From Spiroplasma ixodetis Y32 (GTDB taxonomy: Bacteria; Bacillota_I; Bacilli_A; Mycoplasmatales; VBWQ01), in assembly GCF_030316605.1 (NCBI RefSeq), contig NZ_CP127039.1:1612001-1676000 (forward strand): DNA of 64,000 nucleotides, in the 5' to 3' direction. This document shows positions 40,706 through 49,485 of this stretch, piece after piece. A program made the position numbers and the translations under genes. How positions within the stretch are numbered: the stretch's first letter is position 1; every line of letters begins with the position of its first letter. Below the pieces are notes generated by a model. It saw nothing but the letters and a program-made list of their open reading frames with translations, was not told the origin of the DNA and did not search any database.

Positions 40706-40906
40706 ATGACTAGATGCATTATATGTAAAAGTTTAACTGAAAATACTACTGGAATTTGTGATTTTCCATACCATAATTCTTTTAATAAAGCAAAATTCAT
40801 TACATATTTAGAAAATAAAATTGAAAATGATGGATATAGAAGTGCAAATAATGATGCAATATATTATTCATTAATTCAAAAAATCAATAGTGGAAAATTT
40901 GATTAA
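40706..40906 (+). CDS. Small zinc-finger-like protein with IENDGYRS module, 66 aa
   Basis: Starts inside the previous stop (ATGACTAG). N-terminal CIICKS...CDFPYH metal-binding pattern, then KFITYLENKIENDGYRSANN and DAIYYSLIQKINSGKFD, a module almost identical to that at the end of the 42,057 gene. Unknown function. Confidence 0.6.
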   Translation: MTRCIICKSLTENTTGICDFPYHNSFNKAKFITYLENKIENDGYRSANNDAIYYSLIQKINSGKFD

Positions 40907-40908
40907 TA

Positions 40909-41346
40909 ATGAAATATAACTTAATTATTGGAATTGACCCCGCTGGTATTGGTAATAATGGAATTGTTATATATTCAAATGAAACAAATAATATTGTTTT
41001 TAATGAAACATTTAAAACTAAAACAGTTTTAGAAAGCAAAAATCTATTTAAAGAATACTTTTTATTAATTAAAAAACATTTTGATAATAAAAAAATATTA
41101 GTTATTGTAGAAAATTTCTTTTTAAATTCAAAACAATTATTAACTAATCCATTAGCAACTCCTAAAATTATTGGTGCATTAATGGTATTAGTAGAAGATA
41201 TTATGAATTGAGATTATTTAGAAAGTGAACCAAAAAATAAAAGCAAAATAGCAAATTATAAAGGAAATATAAAATTTACAAAACATGAACAAGATGCATA
41301 TAAGCATATTCAATATTATTTAAGGAATTATAAAAATGAAAGATAA
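40909..41346 (+). CDS. RuvC-like Holliday-junction resolvase, 145 aa
   Basis: RNase H-fold nuclease. First strand LIIGIDPAGIGNNGIVIY carries the catalytic Asp; second acidic site VIVENFF; C-terminal KFTKHEQDAYKHIQYY matches the (H/D)xxDA motif of RuvC and phage/poxvirus resolvases. Expected to cut branched DNA before packaging or during recombination. It starts 2 nt after the preceding stop and overlaps the next gene by 11 nt. Confidence 0.75.
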
Positions 41347-41722
41347 AGCAAATTACGTTAAATTAACAGTAAAACTGAGTAACACTATTGAAGCAAAATA
41401 TCATGAAAAAGGTAATAAGGAATTATATTATAGTGTTCGAGGTCAATGAAATGGTTTAAACTATGTTACTTTAATTTTTAATAACCCAAAATTTTATAGA
41501 CGCTGTATTTTATTAAACAAAAATGATGAAATTATAGTAACTGGTCAAATCTTTAATACTTTAAACATTACTAAAAATCCTGCATTTTGTTCAATTAATG
41601 TTAAATGATTTAAAAAGTGAAAAGAGCAAAAAAATAAAAATGATATGATAAGAAATTTTATTAATAATACCAATATTAATAACAAGTATAACACTGATAA
41701 TATTTTTAATATTTATTATTAA
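41336..41722 (+). CDS. Possible OB-fold (SSB-like) protein, 128 aa
   Basis: Directly follows the resolvase. Beta-strand-rich N-terminal ~85 residues (YVKLTVKLSNTIEA, LNYVTLIFNNP, RCILLNKNDEIIVTGQIFNT, FCSINVKWFKK) have the strand order and the ENDxVxVxG-type turn seen in single-strand DNA-binding proteins; the C-terminal tail is Asn-rich and disordered, also as in SSB. No acidic SSB tip. The call is by pattern only. Confidence 0.4.
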
Positions 41723-41813
41723 AGATTTAAAAAATGAACATAAAGTTTTAAAACTATTAAATTCAATTGCAAAAGATTTAGAAAAAAATAATAAAAATAA
41801 GGAGAATAAATAA
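41655..41813 (+). CDS. Overlapping single-helix membrane protein, about 52 aa
   Basis: A separate frame overlapping the end of the previous gene: ILLIIPILITSITLIIFLIFII helix then a Lys/Asn-rich tail, with the stop overlapping the next ATG (TAATG) and a good AAGGAG inside its 3' end. No ATG near the start; ATT at 41,655 is the likely initiator. Coupling and hydrophobic pattern support a real gene. Confidence 0.45.
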   Translation: MLLIIPILITSITLIIFLIFIIKDLKNEHKVLKLLNSIAKDLEKNNKNKENK

Positions 41814-42064
41814 TGCAAAATAAATACCTAAATATTGATGGAAAAACATTAAATAAAATTTTAAATACAGATTATAAAAAAGATGTATTACGTAGATTAC
41901 AGTATGCAAATACAATCGTTATTGAAACAGATAAAAAATTATTTGGAACTAACTTTGAAAATTTATTAGAAATTATTGTTCAAACTTGTGACCAAATTAA
42001 AGGATGAATTAATGAATATAAAATAGAAATATCATTAAAAGAAGGAAATTTTGATAATGAATAA
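41813..42064 (+). CDS. Phage-element protein, 83 aa
   Basis: ATG after AAGGAGAATAAAT. Helical, charged; LLEIIVQTCDQIKGWINEYKIEISLKEGNFDNE ends with the EYK...GNFDN motif shared by the small-protein family. Confidence 0.55.
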
Positions 42065-42365
42065 GGAAAATATACCATGTTGTTTTAGTGAAGTTAATGA
42101 AGTTGGAAAACATATAACAAATTGTATTAATTTACCAACAAAATTAGATAAAGATAATGTTCAAATAAGATATTTTTGTGATGAACATATGATAAAAGTT
42201 GAAAATATAAGAAGAAAAATGGCTCAAAAATACATTAATGAATATAAAGAAAAATTAATTAAATATTTAAAAAATAAAATTGAAAATGATGGATATAGAA
42301 GTGCAAGTAATGATGCCATATATTATTCATTAATTCAAAAAATAAAAAACGGAGATTTTTACTAA
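42057..42365 (+). CDS. Zinc-finger-like protein with IENDGYRS module, 102 aa
   Basis: Start overlaps the previous stop. N-terminal PCCFSEVNEVGKHITNC and RYFCDEHM give a Cys/His cluster; the second half INEYKEKLIKYLKNKIENDG / YRSASNDAIYYSLIQKI repeats the module of the 40,706 gene. Unknown function. Confidence 0.6.
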   Translation: MNKENIPCCFSEVNEVGKHITNCINLPTKLDKDNVQIRYFCDEHMIKVENIRRKMAQKYINEYKEKLIKYLKNKIENDGYRSASNDAIYYSLIQKIKNGDFY

Positions 42366-42571
42366 TGACTATTGATGAATTTATTAATAAATATAAAAAT
42401 GATTTTAAATTTGAAATTGGACATTTTCAAATTATGGGAGATTATACCTTAACAATTAAAAAAACATTAATTGATATGTTTAATTTAGAATTTTTCCAAG
42501 AATTTATTAATGATTTTAAAAACAATAAAGATAAATGAGAACAAAAAGATATATGTAAAGGATGTAAGTAA
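42365..42571 (+). CDS. Phage-element protein, 68 aa
   Basis: Starts at the overlap with the previous stop (TAATG). MTIDEFINKYKNDFKFEIGHF..., helical, ends in DICKGCK with one CxxC. Unknown. Confidence 0.5.
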
Positions 42572-42573
42572 TA

Positions 42574-42849
42574 ATGATTAAATTAACGGATTTGTTTGGT
42601 CAAGATAAAATAGAAATATTTTCACCAAATCCCAAAGATTTAACAGATAGTAATGACATAAAAGCATTGATTTTATGAAAATATCCTAATGTCATTGCTA
42701 AATATTTAATTGTTTCTCAACCATATGCTAATACTGCAATTTTAGTTGGAGATAACTTCAATTATCAAGGTTGAATAGAAGTATTTATTAAACAAAAAGT
42801 AGAAGGAGTAGAAGAAAATGCCAAATGACATAACTTTACAATCAAGTAA
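42574..42849 (+). CDS. Phage-element protein, 91 aa
   Basis: Starts 2 nt after the preceding stop. Mixed alpha/beta, with ALILWKYPNVIAKYLIV and AILVGDNFNYQGWIEVFI; similar plan and position to 31,363-31,620. Reads 32 nt into the next gene. Confidence 0.5.
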
Positions 42850-43582
42850 TTACACTTTATTAAAATTAATAAGAACTGGGGCAAGCCCATTATTTGGTAT
42901 GATAGGAACTTCTGCATACTATGGTCAACTTATTGGTAATCCAATATTAGGTAGTATAAATGCTTTATTATTTTCCAAAAAATTAGGAATTGATATATGA
43001 AATTTAAATCAAATGCCAAATTTAAAAAGTAAACTATTAAATTCAAGTAAAAAAATAGGATTAGGATTAGGAACAATTGGTTTAGCAAATTATAGTAAAT
43101 TTACTGAAACAATCAATCCCTATCACCCCAACTACAACAACTACAGAAACTCCACCATGACCAGCATTAACATTATCAGTAAATAACAATAATGTTAATG
43201 AACAATCTTTAATGGACTGAGATACTTATATATCTTTAAATTCATATGGTATTGCAAATTTGGTTGCTGGAATTACTGAATTAATACCAAGTAAATTTGA
43301 AACTATACGTAAAATAGCCAATATATGGCTACTGGTGGTTGTTTGATTAGTAGTGGAGTTGCAATGGGTATTAATAATGATTTTAGTAATGCTTATGCAG
43401 TTCCTACTATAGTTGCTGGTGCATCTGAAATTATCCATAATTTACTACCTATGGAAATAACTAATCATGTTGAAGAAATGCAAGAAACAACATTTACTAG
43501 TGAGAATGCAAGATTAATTAATGATGTTGTAGATAGAATATCACCAGTATATAGACCAACTACATATTATGACAGTTTATAA
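42818..43582 (+). pseudogene. Conserved phage-element membrane protein, two frameshifts
   Basis: Close paralogue of 31,626-32,465 (SNYTLLKLIRTG, GTSAYYGQLIGNP, LGSINALLFSKKLGIDIW, and later MATGGCLISSGVAMGINNDF). One shift near 43,115 before the Thr-rich linker and another near 43,322 where AT is duplicated. Ribosome binding site AGAAGGAG. The paralogue is intact, so this copy decayed after divergence. Confidence 0.7.
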
Positions 43583-43598
43583 AGGAGGTGAGTAATTT

Positions 43599-43757
43599 AT
43601 GAATAAAGAAAAATTAATTGAATATTATAATCACGAAATAAAAACGCATAAAGAAAGAATGGAACAATTAAATAAAGAAATTTCTTTATTAGTAACTATT
43701 ATAAGTAATTATCAATCAATGATTGAAAGAATTAATGGTGGTCAATTTGACGAATAA
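43599..43757 (+). CDS. MNKEKLI-family small protein, 52 aa
   Basis: Perfect AAAGGAGGTG site. MNKEKLIEYYNHEIK, a coiled-coil middle and MIERINGGQFDE end, matching the family start and end motifs. Lies between the membrane protein and structural genes. Confidence 0.6.
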   Translation: MNKEKLIEYYNHEIKTHKERMEQLNKEISLLVTIISNYQSMIERINGGQFDE

Positions 43758-43791
43758 TTAAAAAATAAATAATTGAAAGGAAGATATTTAA

Positions 43792-43980
43792 ATGAAAGAA
43801 TTATTGCATGAATTAATAATTATCGGAACAAGTGTAGGAACATTAATTTGTAGAGAGCTAATTGTTTAATTTAAACGATTTATTACAACTCCAAAACACG
43901 TTCGAGCAAATAATAAAGTAATAAAACATCAAAAAAAATTAGCAAAACTAAATGAAAAAATTAATAAAGAAAGTAAATAA
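43792..43980 (+). pseudogene. Small membrane protein with basic tail, nonsense codon
   Basis: MKELLHELIIIGTSVGTLICRELIV then TAA at codon 26, after which the same frame continues as a Lys-rich tail (VIKHQKKLAKLNEKINKESK). Counterpart of 32,490-32,696 in element 1. The TAA replaces a sense codon. Confidence 0.5.
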
Positions 43981-43996
43981 TAAAGGTGTGATGTAA

Positions 43997-44373
43997 ATGT
44001 TAGAAAATGAAACTAATGTTCAAGAAACAACTGAACCTTTAACTGAGAATAATAATTTACAACAAGAGCAAGAAACTAAGATTGTTGAATTAGAAAATAA
44101 GTTAAATAAACTTAATCAAGAAATTAAAGAAAAAGAGATAATTAATATATTTAAAAAATATCAAGTTAAAAGTGAATTTTATGATTATTTAAAGTTTAAA
44201 ACTAGTAATATAGAAAATTCAAAAATAGAAGACACTATTAAAAAATGATTAAAGAACAACCATTATTTAAAGAACCAATTAATACAGGTGGTAAACCAGA
44301 AACAATATTAACAAATCAACCGAATTCAATAAAAAGTAGTTTATTGGATTATAAAAAGAAAAATAATTTATAA
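43997..44373 (+). pseudogene. Scaffold-like phage protein, one frameshift
   Basis: ATG after AAAGGTGTG. Glu/Gln/Asn-rich coiled coil (KIVELENKLNKLNQEIKEKE) followed by FKKYQVKSEFYDYLKF and IENSKIEDTIKKW, then a one-base shift near 44,247 into IKEQPLFKEP...NNL. This plan (acidic coiled coil, then a short conserved end) directly before the capsid gene is typical of capsid scaffold proteins. Confidence 0.6.
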
Positions 44374-44391
44374 CAGAAAGGAAAAATAAAA

Positions 44392-44540
44392 ATGGCAATT
44401 AATATTCAAAAAAACTTAAACAATACAGAAAAACTAGTTGAAGCACCAGAATTTATTGAGTTTTTCAAACAATCAAATAGTCCCTGAGCAAACTTTTTCC
44501 CTATTGAAATAGTTAATTCTACTAAAATAGAATTTATTAT
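44392..44540 (+). pseudogene. Phage capsid protein N-terminus, truncated
   Basis: MAINIQKNLNNTEKLVEAPEFIEFFK...IEFIM follows AAAGGAAAA; only ~50 codons remain before element A copy 9. Sequence differs from the element 1 capsid. The rest of the structural operon is absent from this window. Confidence 0.5.
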
Positions 44541-45481
44541 GGCTTTTCTCCCTTTAATGTACTATTTTTAAATTTTATCACATAAATGCTGAGAAAAGCC
44601 TATCTACGGACTTCTCCCCACATTTTTAAATGAAACATAGCATTACAGTTTCAAAAGTAGGTATCTTGTTGAATGTATATGCAGCTTCTTTGGCATATAA
44701 ATGAACATGATGTTTTGCAACTTTGATATGTGTTTTAAATGTTCTTCGTATATGTTTTCATACTGATTCAATTTGATTGGTATTTACGCCAATTTTTGAA
44801 ACATAACCATCTTGATGGTTAACTGTTTTGTGATTAGGGAAAAGTGATTTGAAATCACGATATCCTTTTCAAGAATCAGTCTGTACATCACACTTTGAAG
44901 AAATATGGTTTCTTACAAACTGCAAAAGATTTTTACTTTTTGCGTTTTTGATTACTTTCACAATTAAATTATTGGTTGTTTTTTCATAAATCCCAACAAT
45001 TAATGTTTTATTTTTCAAAGATCTTCCTTGTTTTTTAAAACCCATATGTGAAAGATACATTCCATCCATTTGCACTATGCCCTCAACAATAAATTGATGT
45101 TCTTGTTTGGCAATACGATTTCTGATTTCATGACCCATTCTTCAAGCAGTTTTCAAAGTCACACCCAATTCTTTTGCAACATCAGTTGATGTAATTTCAT
45201 GTTTGGTGTTTATTCATCTAAAGATGAGATAAAATCAAAATCTCAAAGATGTTTGTGACTTGTAAAAATGGTGCCATGAAGAATACTAAATGTTTGATGA
45301 CATTTCAAACATCTTATTCTTCTTAAATTAGAAGTATTCAAACTTGTTCAAGAACGCATGATACATTTGTTTTTCTTCAAACTTGCTATATATTTTAAAC
45401 AATCCTGTTCTGTTTGAAAAGCATTGTTGAACTCATTCAATTTCATTGTTTCCTCCACAAGTACATGTGGGGAGAAGTCCG
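44541..45481 (-). mobile_element. IS element A (IS1595-like), copy 9, mismatched flanks
   Basis: Left flank TTTATTAT (phage gene) and right flank TTAAATAT (element C) differ, so this copy is a recombination junction, not a simple insertion. The outer hairpin has an extra A (CTTTAATGTAC). Confidence 0.92.
44626..45446 (-). pseudogene. IS1595-like transposase, frameshifted
   Basis: 821 nt; five A instead of six near 45,264 in the zinc-ribbon region. Several further substitutions (Glu to Gly in QMDGMY removes a residue next to the first catalytic Asp). Confidence 0.88.
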
Positions 45482-45567
45482 TTAAATATTTCATTTTAAA
45501 CTACACCTCAACTAATAATATAAAGTTATAAAAACTTTTATTAGTCCAAAAAGTGTGTCTAATCTAC
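45482..45567 (-). mobile_element. Right-end fragment of element C
   Basis: TTAAATATTTCATTTT through TGTCTAATCTAC, about 86 bp, identical to the start-codon end of element C. The remainder of that element is absent. Confidence 0.88.
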
Positions 45568-45940
45568 ATACTTTTGGTTAGTTAGTATTTTATATATTTT
45601 AAATTTTATTATTTTCTATTATATAATGTTTAAGTATAAAAATAAGACAGCTAAGAATAAGTAATTATTTAATTATTATTGTATTACTTTTAGTAAAGTA
45701 ATATTAATATTAATTTTTAAAATTATAGATAGTATTTTATATTTAATAATTAGGTAGTTTAGTTTTTCTTAATTATGTTTTTATATAGAAAAAACCATTA
45801 TCAATATATAATATCTTTATCTTTAAGATTATTATTGTCTTGATATATTATATTAGGTATAATGTAAGAGACTATAAAAATTATAAGAGTTTTTATTTTA
45901 TATAAATTTAATTTATTATTAATATAATAGGGGTGATTAT
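45568..45940 (+). promoter_or_regulatory. Intergenic region with promoter upstream of asp23-fakA
   Basis: AT-rich, no ORF. Best promoter: TTGTCT, 17-bp spacer, TATAAT near 45,836-45,864, followed by ATGTAAGAG. No other element seen. Confidence 0.45.
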
Positions 45941-46234
45941 GTGGAGAAAGATAAAGATATTATGAACATTATTGAAAAAGCATTATCAGAAAGTATTTTA
46001 TCTGTACCAGGTGTTGCCAATATTTATGAAAAAGATAATAATTATGGAATTAAAGTTAACAAGTCTGATTTAGGTTGAATTATTGATATTAATATAGTTT
46101 GTTTTTTTAATAATAATATTTGAAATATTATGAATCAAACTCAGAAAAATTTAAAATATATTGTTGAAAAGATTATTAAACATCAAGACTATATAGTGCT
46201 TAACATTTTTGTTCATGATTTAATTGAAGAATAA
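45941..46234 (+). CDS. Asp23/Gls24 family protein, 97 aa
   Basis: GTG start after AGGGGTGATTAT; the overlapping ATG at 45,939 is in a frame that soon stops. Sequence IIEKALSESILSVPGVANIY, then two strands (WIIDINIVCFF...) and VEKIIKHQDYIVLNIFVHD matches the Asp23 family (envelope stress-linked, often directly before fakA). Small cytosolic protein of the typical reduced mollicute length. Confidence 0.75.
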
Positions 46235-46257
46235 AAGAAAATATAAGGTGAAATTAA

Positions 46258-47916
46258 ATGAAAAAAATTGATATTAAAACCTTAAAAGTTATGCTTATTA
46301 GCGGTGCTAATAATCTTTATAATCATCATTTTGAAGTTGATAAATTAAATGTTTTCCCAGTACCTGATGGTGATACTGGAACAAATATGAATTTAACAAT
46401 GATGAATGGTATAAAAGAATTAAATGGCAAAGAATATGATAGTTTAAAAACATTTGCTACTACTTTTTCTCGTGGTTTAATGATGGGTGCGCGTGGTAAT
46501 TCTGGAGTTATTTTATCTCAAATTTTTCGTGGTTTTTTTCAAACTATAAAAACAAAAGATTTAAAAAATGATTTCATTAGTAATGAGGATTTATTAAAAT
46601 CTTGAAAAAGTGCTCAAGATTATGCATATCGTGCAGTTATGAAACCAGTAGAAGGTACTATTCTTACTATTATTAAAGATGGTGCTAATTATATTAATGA
46701 ATTAGAAATAACAGGCAAAGATTCGCTTTATATTTTTGAAAAATTACTAGAAGGAATGAATGAATCATTAAAAAGAACACCTGATTTATTGCCAATTTTA
46801 AAAAAAGTAGGAGTTGTTGATTCGGGTGGTGCTGGTTTAGTTTATATTGTTGAAGGTATGGTGTATGGTTTAAAGCACGGTAAAGCTATTTCACCAAAGA
46901 AAAAATTAGAACAACAAGATACAGTAAAATTAGAAATGGTTTTAAATCAAGAAAACTTTGGTTATTGTTCAGAAGTTATTGTAAAACTAAATAAAGTTAG
47001 TAAGTTAGATTTTAATTTAAGCAAAACACGAACTGATTTAGAAACAATGGATGGTCAATCAATAGTTTTAGTAGATGATGAAGATTTAATTAAAGTTCAT
47101 GTTCATACTTTAAAACCGGGTCAAATTTTAAATTATTTTCAGAAATTTGGTGAAATTTTAAAAGTAAAAATTGAAAATATGACCGAACAGGCAAAAGCAC
47201 ATACACAAACTATTAAACCAATTCGTAAATTAAATAATAAATTTGCTTTAATTGCTGCTGTTCCTGGTAGAGGAATTGAAACCTTTTTTAGAGATGAATT
47301 AAAGGTTAACAATATTATTATGTATTCAAAAAGAATTAATCCATCAACAGATGACTTTTTAAAGGCAATTGAAATTGTCGATGCAAAAAATGTCTTTATT
47401 TTACCAAATGATAGTAATTTATTTTTAGCAGCAGAACAAGCAAGAAAATTAGAAAAAAAATCAAAAGTTTTTGTATTACCTGCTAAAAATATTGCTCAAG
47501 GTATGCGTGCTGCTTTAAATTTCAATCCTGAATTAAGTGCAAAAGAAAATAATAAAAATATGTGAAGTGAAATTAAATATGCTGCTTTTGGTTATATAAC
47601 AGTTGCTGATCGTGATGTTGAAATAGATGGTATTAAAATTGGAAAAAAACACTTTTTTTCTGCTGTTAGTTTTCGTAATAAAGATGGTAAAGAAAAAATT
47701 ATTGCTTCAAATGAAAATTTATTTAATGTAATTAAAGTATTGTTTACTAAATTAATTTGAGATGGTGCAGAAATAATTACTATTTTTAAAGGTAAAGGTT
47801 ATTCAAAAGATCAAATTAATTTTATGAAAAAAATTTTAGATGAAGATTATGATATTGAATATGAAATTGTTGATGGTGAGCAAGAAGTTTATAACTTTCT
47901 TTTCGTGGTGGAATAA
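46258..47916 (+). CDS. fakA: Fatty-acid kinase subunit A-like DAK2-domain protein, 552 aa
   Basis: N-terminal DAK2 (Dha kinase L-like) domain: NVFPVPDGDTGTNMNLTM (metal/ATP Asp motif) and LMMGARGNSGVILSQIFRGF, then VKPVEGTILTI and GVVDSGGAGL. The C-terminal half is the DegV-like accessory region (KLNNKFALIAAVPGRGIE, FILPNDSNLFLAAEQ). FakA phosphorylates fatty acids bound to a FakB (DegV) protein for phospholipid synthesis from host lipids. It follows the Asp23 gene by 23 bp, a usual order in Firmicutes and mollicutes. Length is normal. Confidence 0.9.
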
Positions 47917-47969
47917 TACTATGTTATAATATTGTAGACTCTATTCAAACAGTTAGAAAGGAGAAGATT

Positions 47970-48785
47970 ATGACTAATTTATTATTATCCTCAGTTAATC
48001 CAAATGATCCAAAGACTTGATCAACTAGTTTAATTGTTTTAGCAAGCTTAGTAGCTATTGTTGGTGTAATTTTGTTTGTTGTTACTATGATTTGATTTTT
48101 CACTTGAATTAAGTATTCTTGATTCCATCGTGAAAATAGTGCTAATTTAACTGGTGGCGAGTTATCTCAAAAATATTTAAAAACATACGGTATTAATGCA
48201 AAAAGAATAAAATTTAAGGGATTTGGTAATATTAATAGTATTACTGTTGAACCTAGGTTTTTTTATTTAAGGCCATATTTATTTAATCATGGTAATTTTA
48301 CTTTAAGATTATTACCATGAACTTATCACCGTCGTTCTATTTATACTTTAGCAATGGCAATGGAAAGTACTTGAGCAGTAAGTAGTTCAAATAGTAGTCG
48401 TTTTAATACTTTTTGATGAGATTTTTCTCGTAAAATAACATTATTTTTTGTTTTAATTCCTTTTGCACTTGCTATTCTATTTGCTCTTTCACCTGTTAAT
48501 TCTTGAATTACTTTATCAGCAGCGAGCACCAATATACTTTCAATTGTTTTATCAATTTTAGGTAGTATTTTATTAATTCTTTTTTCTTCAATGCAAATGA
48601 TTTTTTATGCTAAATCAAGAAAAGAAATTTGTCAAAATCTTGTTGGTATTTTAAATGAAAAAGAAATACGTGCTATTAGTTGAATTTTCCAAATTAAGTT
48701 TATTTATTACTTGATTCGTATGATTTATGAAATATTACAACTTATTTTACGTATTGTGATGTATACACAGCAAAATGAGAAATAA
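47970..48785 (+). CDS. YugP-like membrane protein lacking the HExxH motif, 271 aa
   Basis: ATG after AGAAAGGAGAAG. N-terminal helix (SLIVLASLVAIVGVILFVV), then ANLTGGELSQKYLKTYGIN like the YugP zinc-peptidase start, then a region where active members have HExxH: here YTLAMAMESTWAVSSS. Two more hydrophobic stretches follow (LFFVLIPFALAILFALSP; LSIVLSILGSILLILFSS) and SRKEICQNLVGIL resembles ASRRAL near the end of that family. Probably an inactive relative; identification is by pattern only. Confidence 0.45.
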
Positions 48786-48786
48786 A

Positions 48787-48820
48787 AAAAATTTGTACCT
48801 AAATTATAGGTACAAATTTA
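48787..48820 (+). terminator. Terminator after the fakA operon
   Basis: AAATTTGTACCT / AGGTACAAATTT, a perfect 12-bp stem. Confidence 0.85.
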
Positions 48821-49054
48821 AAATTTAAAATTATATTAAGTTTTATTGATAAAACATTATTTTCAAAACTTTTATAAAATATTCTATTTTAGTAAGTTTT
48901 AAAGTTTTGTTTTTTTAATTTTACATTTAATTACTAAACTAATATTTTTTATTTTCATTTATTATTGTATATTTATTGCAAAAATATAAAAAAAGGTTTT
49001 AAATGTTAACTATGAGAGAAAAAAAAGAATATTTTAAGTTAAGGAGAATACTGA

Positions 49055-49303
49055 ATGCAAAGTAAGTCTGCTATTAATATATATTCAGAAATTAATAAAT
49101 TAAAAATAGTTTTATTACTTGCTAAAATTTTTATCAGAAATGGTATTGGAGTATTTTATATTAAAAAGTTTGTTGTAATGAGTATTATCCAAGATAAAAA
49201 AATATGTTCTTACTTAATCAATCAAATTTTGAAAGAATGGAATTCTAAAAAAGAATATATTATTTCACTAAAAAAATATTTAAAACAACTTTCAGTTCAA
49301 TAA
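49055..49303 (+). CDS. Hypothetical protein, 82 aa
   Basis: ATG after AAGGAGAATACTG. Helical, basic protein with a hydrophobic central part (KIVLLLAKIFIRNGIGVFYIKKFVVM). No family recognised. Confidence 0.5.
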   Translation: MQSKSAINIYSEINKLKIVLLLAKIFIRNGIGVFYIKKFVVMSIIQDKKICSYLINQILKEWNSKKEYIISLKKYLKQLSVQ

Positions 49304-49485
49304 TTTATTAACAAAATAATTACTTGCTGTTAATAAATTTGAGTTAAAAATTAAATATAATAATACATATCCATGTTTATGAAATTACTAATTCTGAATT
49401 GTCGTGTGGCCAGAGTGTTGCCCATATTGTATATCAATGTTAAATTAAATAAAGATATTAGGAACTGAAAGGAAGAAAATATATC
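49304..49485 (+). other. Intergenic leader of the carbamoyltransferase gene
   Basis: No gene. A small GC-richer patch (TTGTCGTGTGGCCAGAGTGT near 49,398) could be structured; otherwise nothing evident. Confidence 0.3.

Larger units (their letters stand above)
39462..40713 (+). pseudogene. MNKEK-family small protein split by element A
   Basis: Removing element A copy 8 (39,587-40,527) and one TATTTTAA leaves a 303-nt frame, 100 aa: MNKEKPFSYKVQEIINEYNKK ... EIINEYKEKLIDYLNF ... IINVIKSEVFDND. ATG after AGGAGG. It shares NEYKEKLI and the FDND ending with other small genes here. The intact frame on both sides indicates a recent insertion. Confidence 0.7.
38809..44540 (+). mobile_element. Phage-like element 2, truncated by element A
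   Basis: Plus-strand operon parallel to element 1: small proteins, a conserved membrane protein (42,818), then structural genes on the same strand (scaffold, capsid start). Contains a RuvC-like nuclease instead of exonuclease/RecT. Ends inside the capsid gene at element A copy 9. Confidence 0.7.

Noticed and set aside
28389-44540. A toxin-antitoxin or defence island
   Set aside because: The many small genes are in phage-like operons with structural genes and show no recognisable toxin, nuclease pair or restriction enzyme.
49398-49430. Riboswitch before the carbamoyltransferase gene
   Set aside because: The GC-richer patch is short, and I could not draw a convincing aptamer-like structure with an expression platform.
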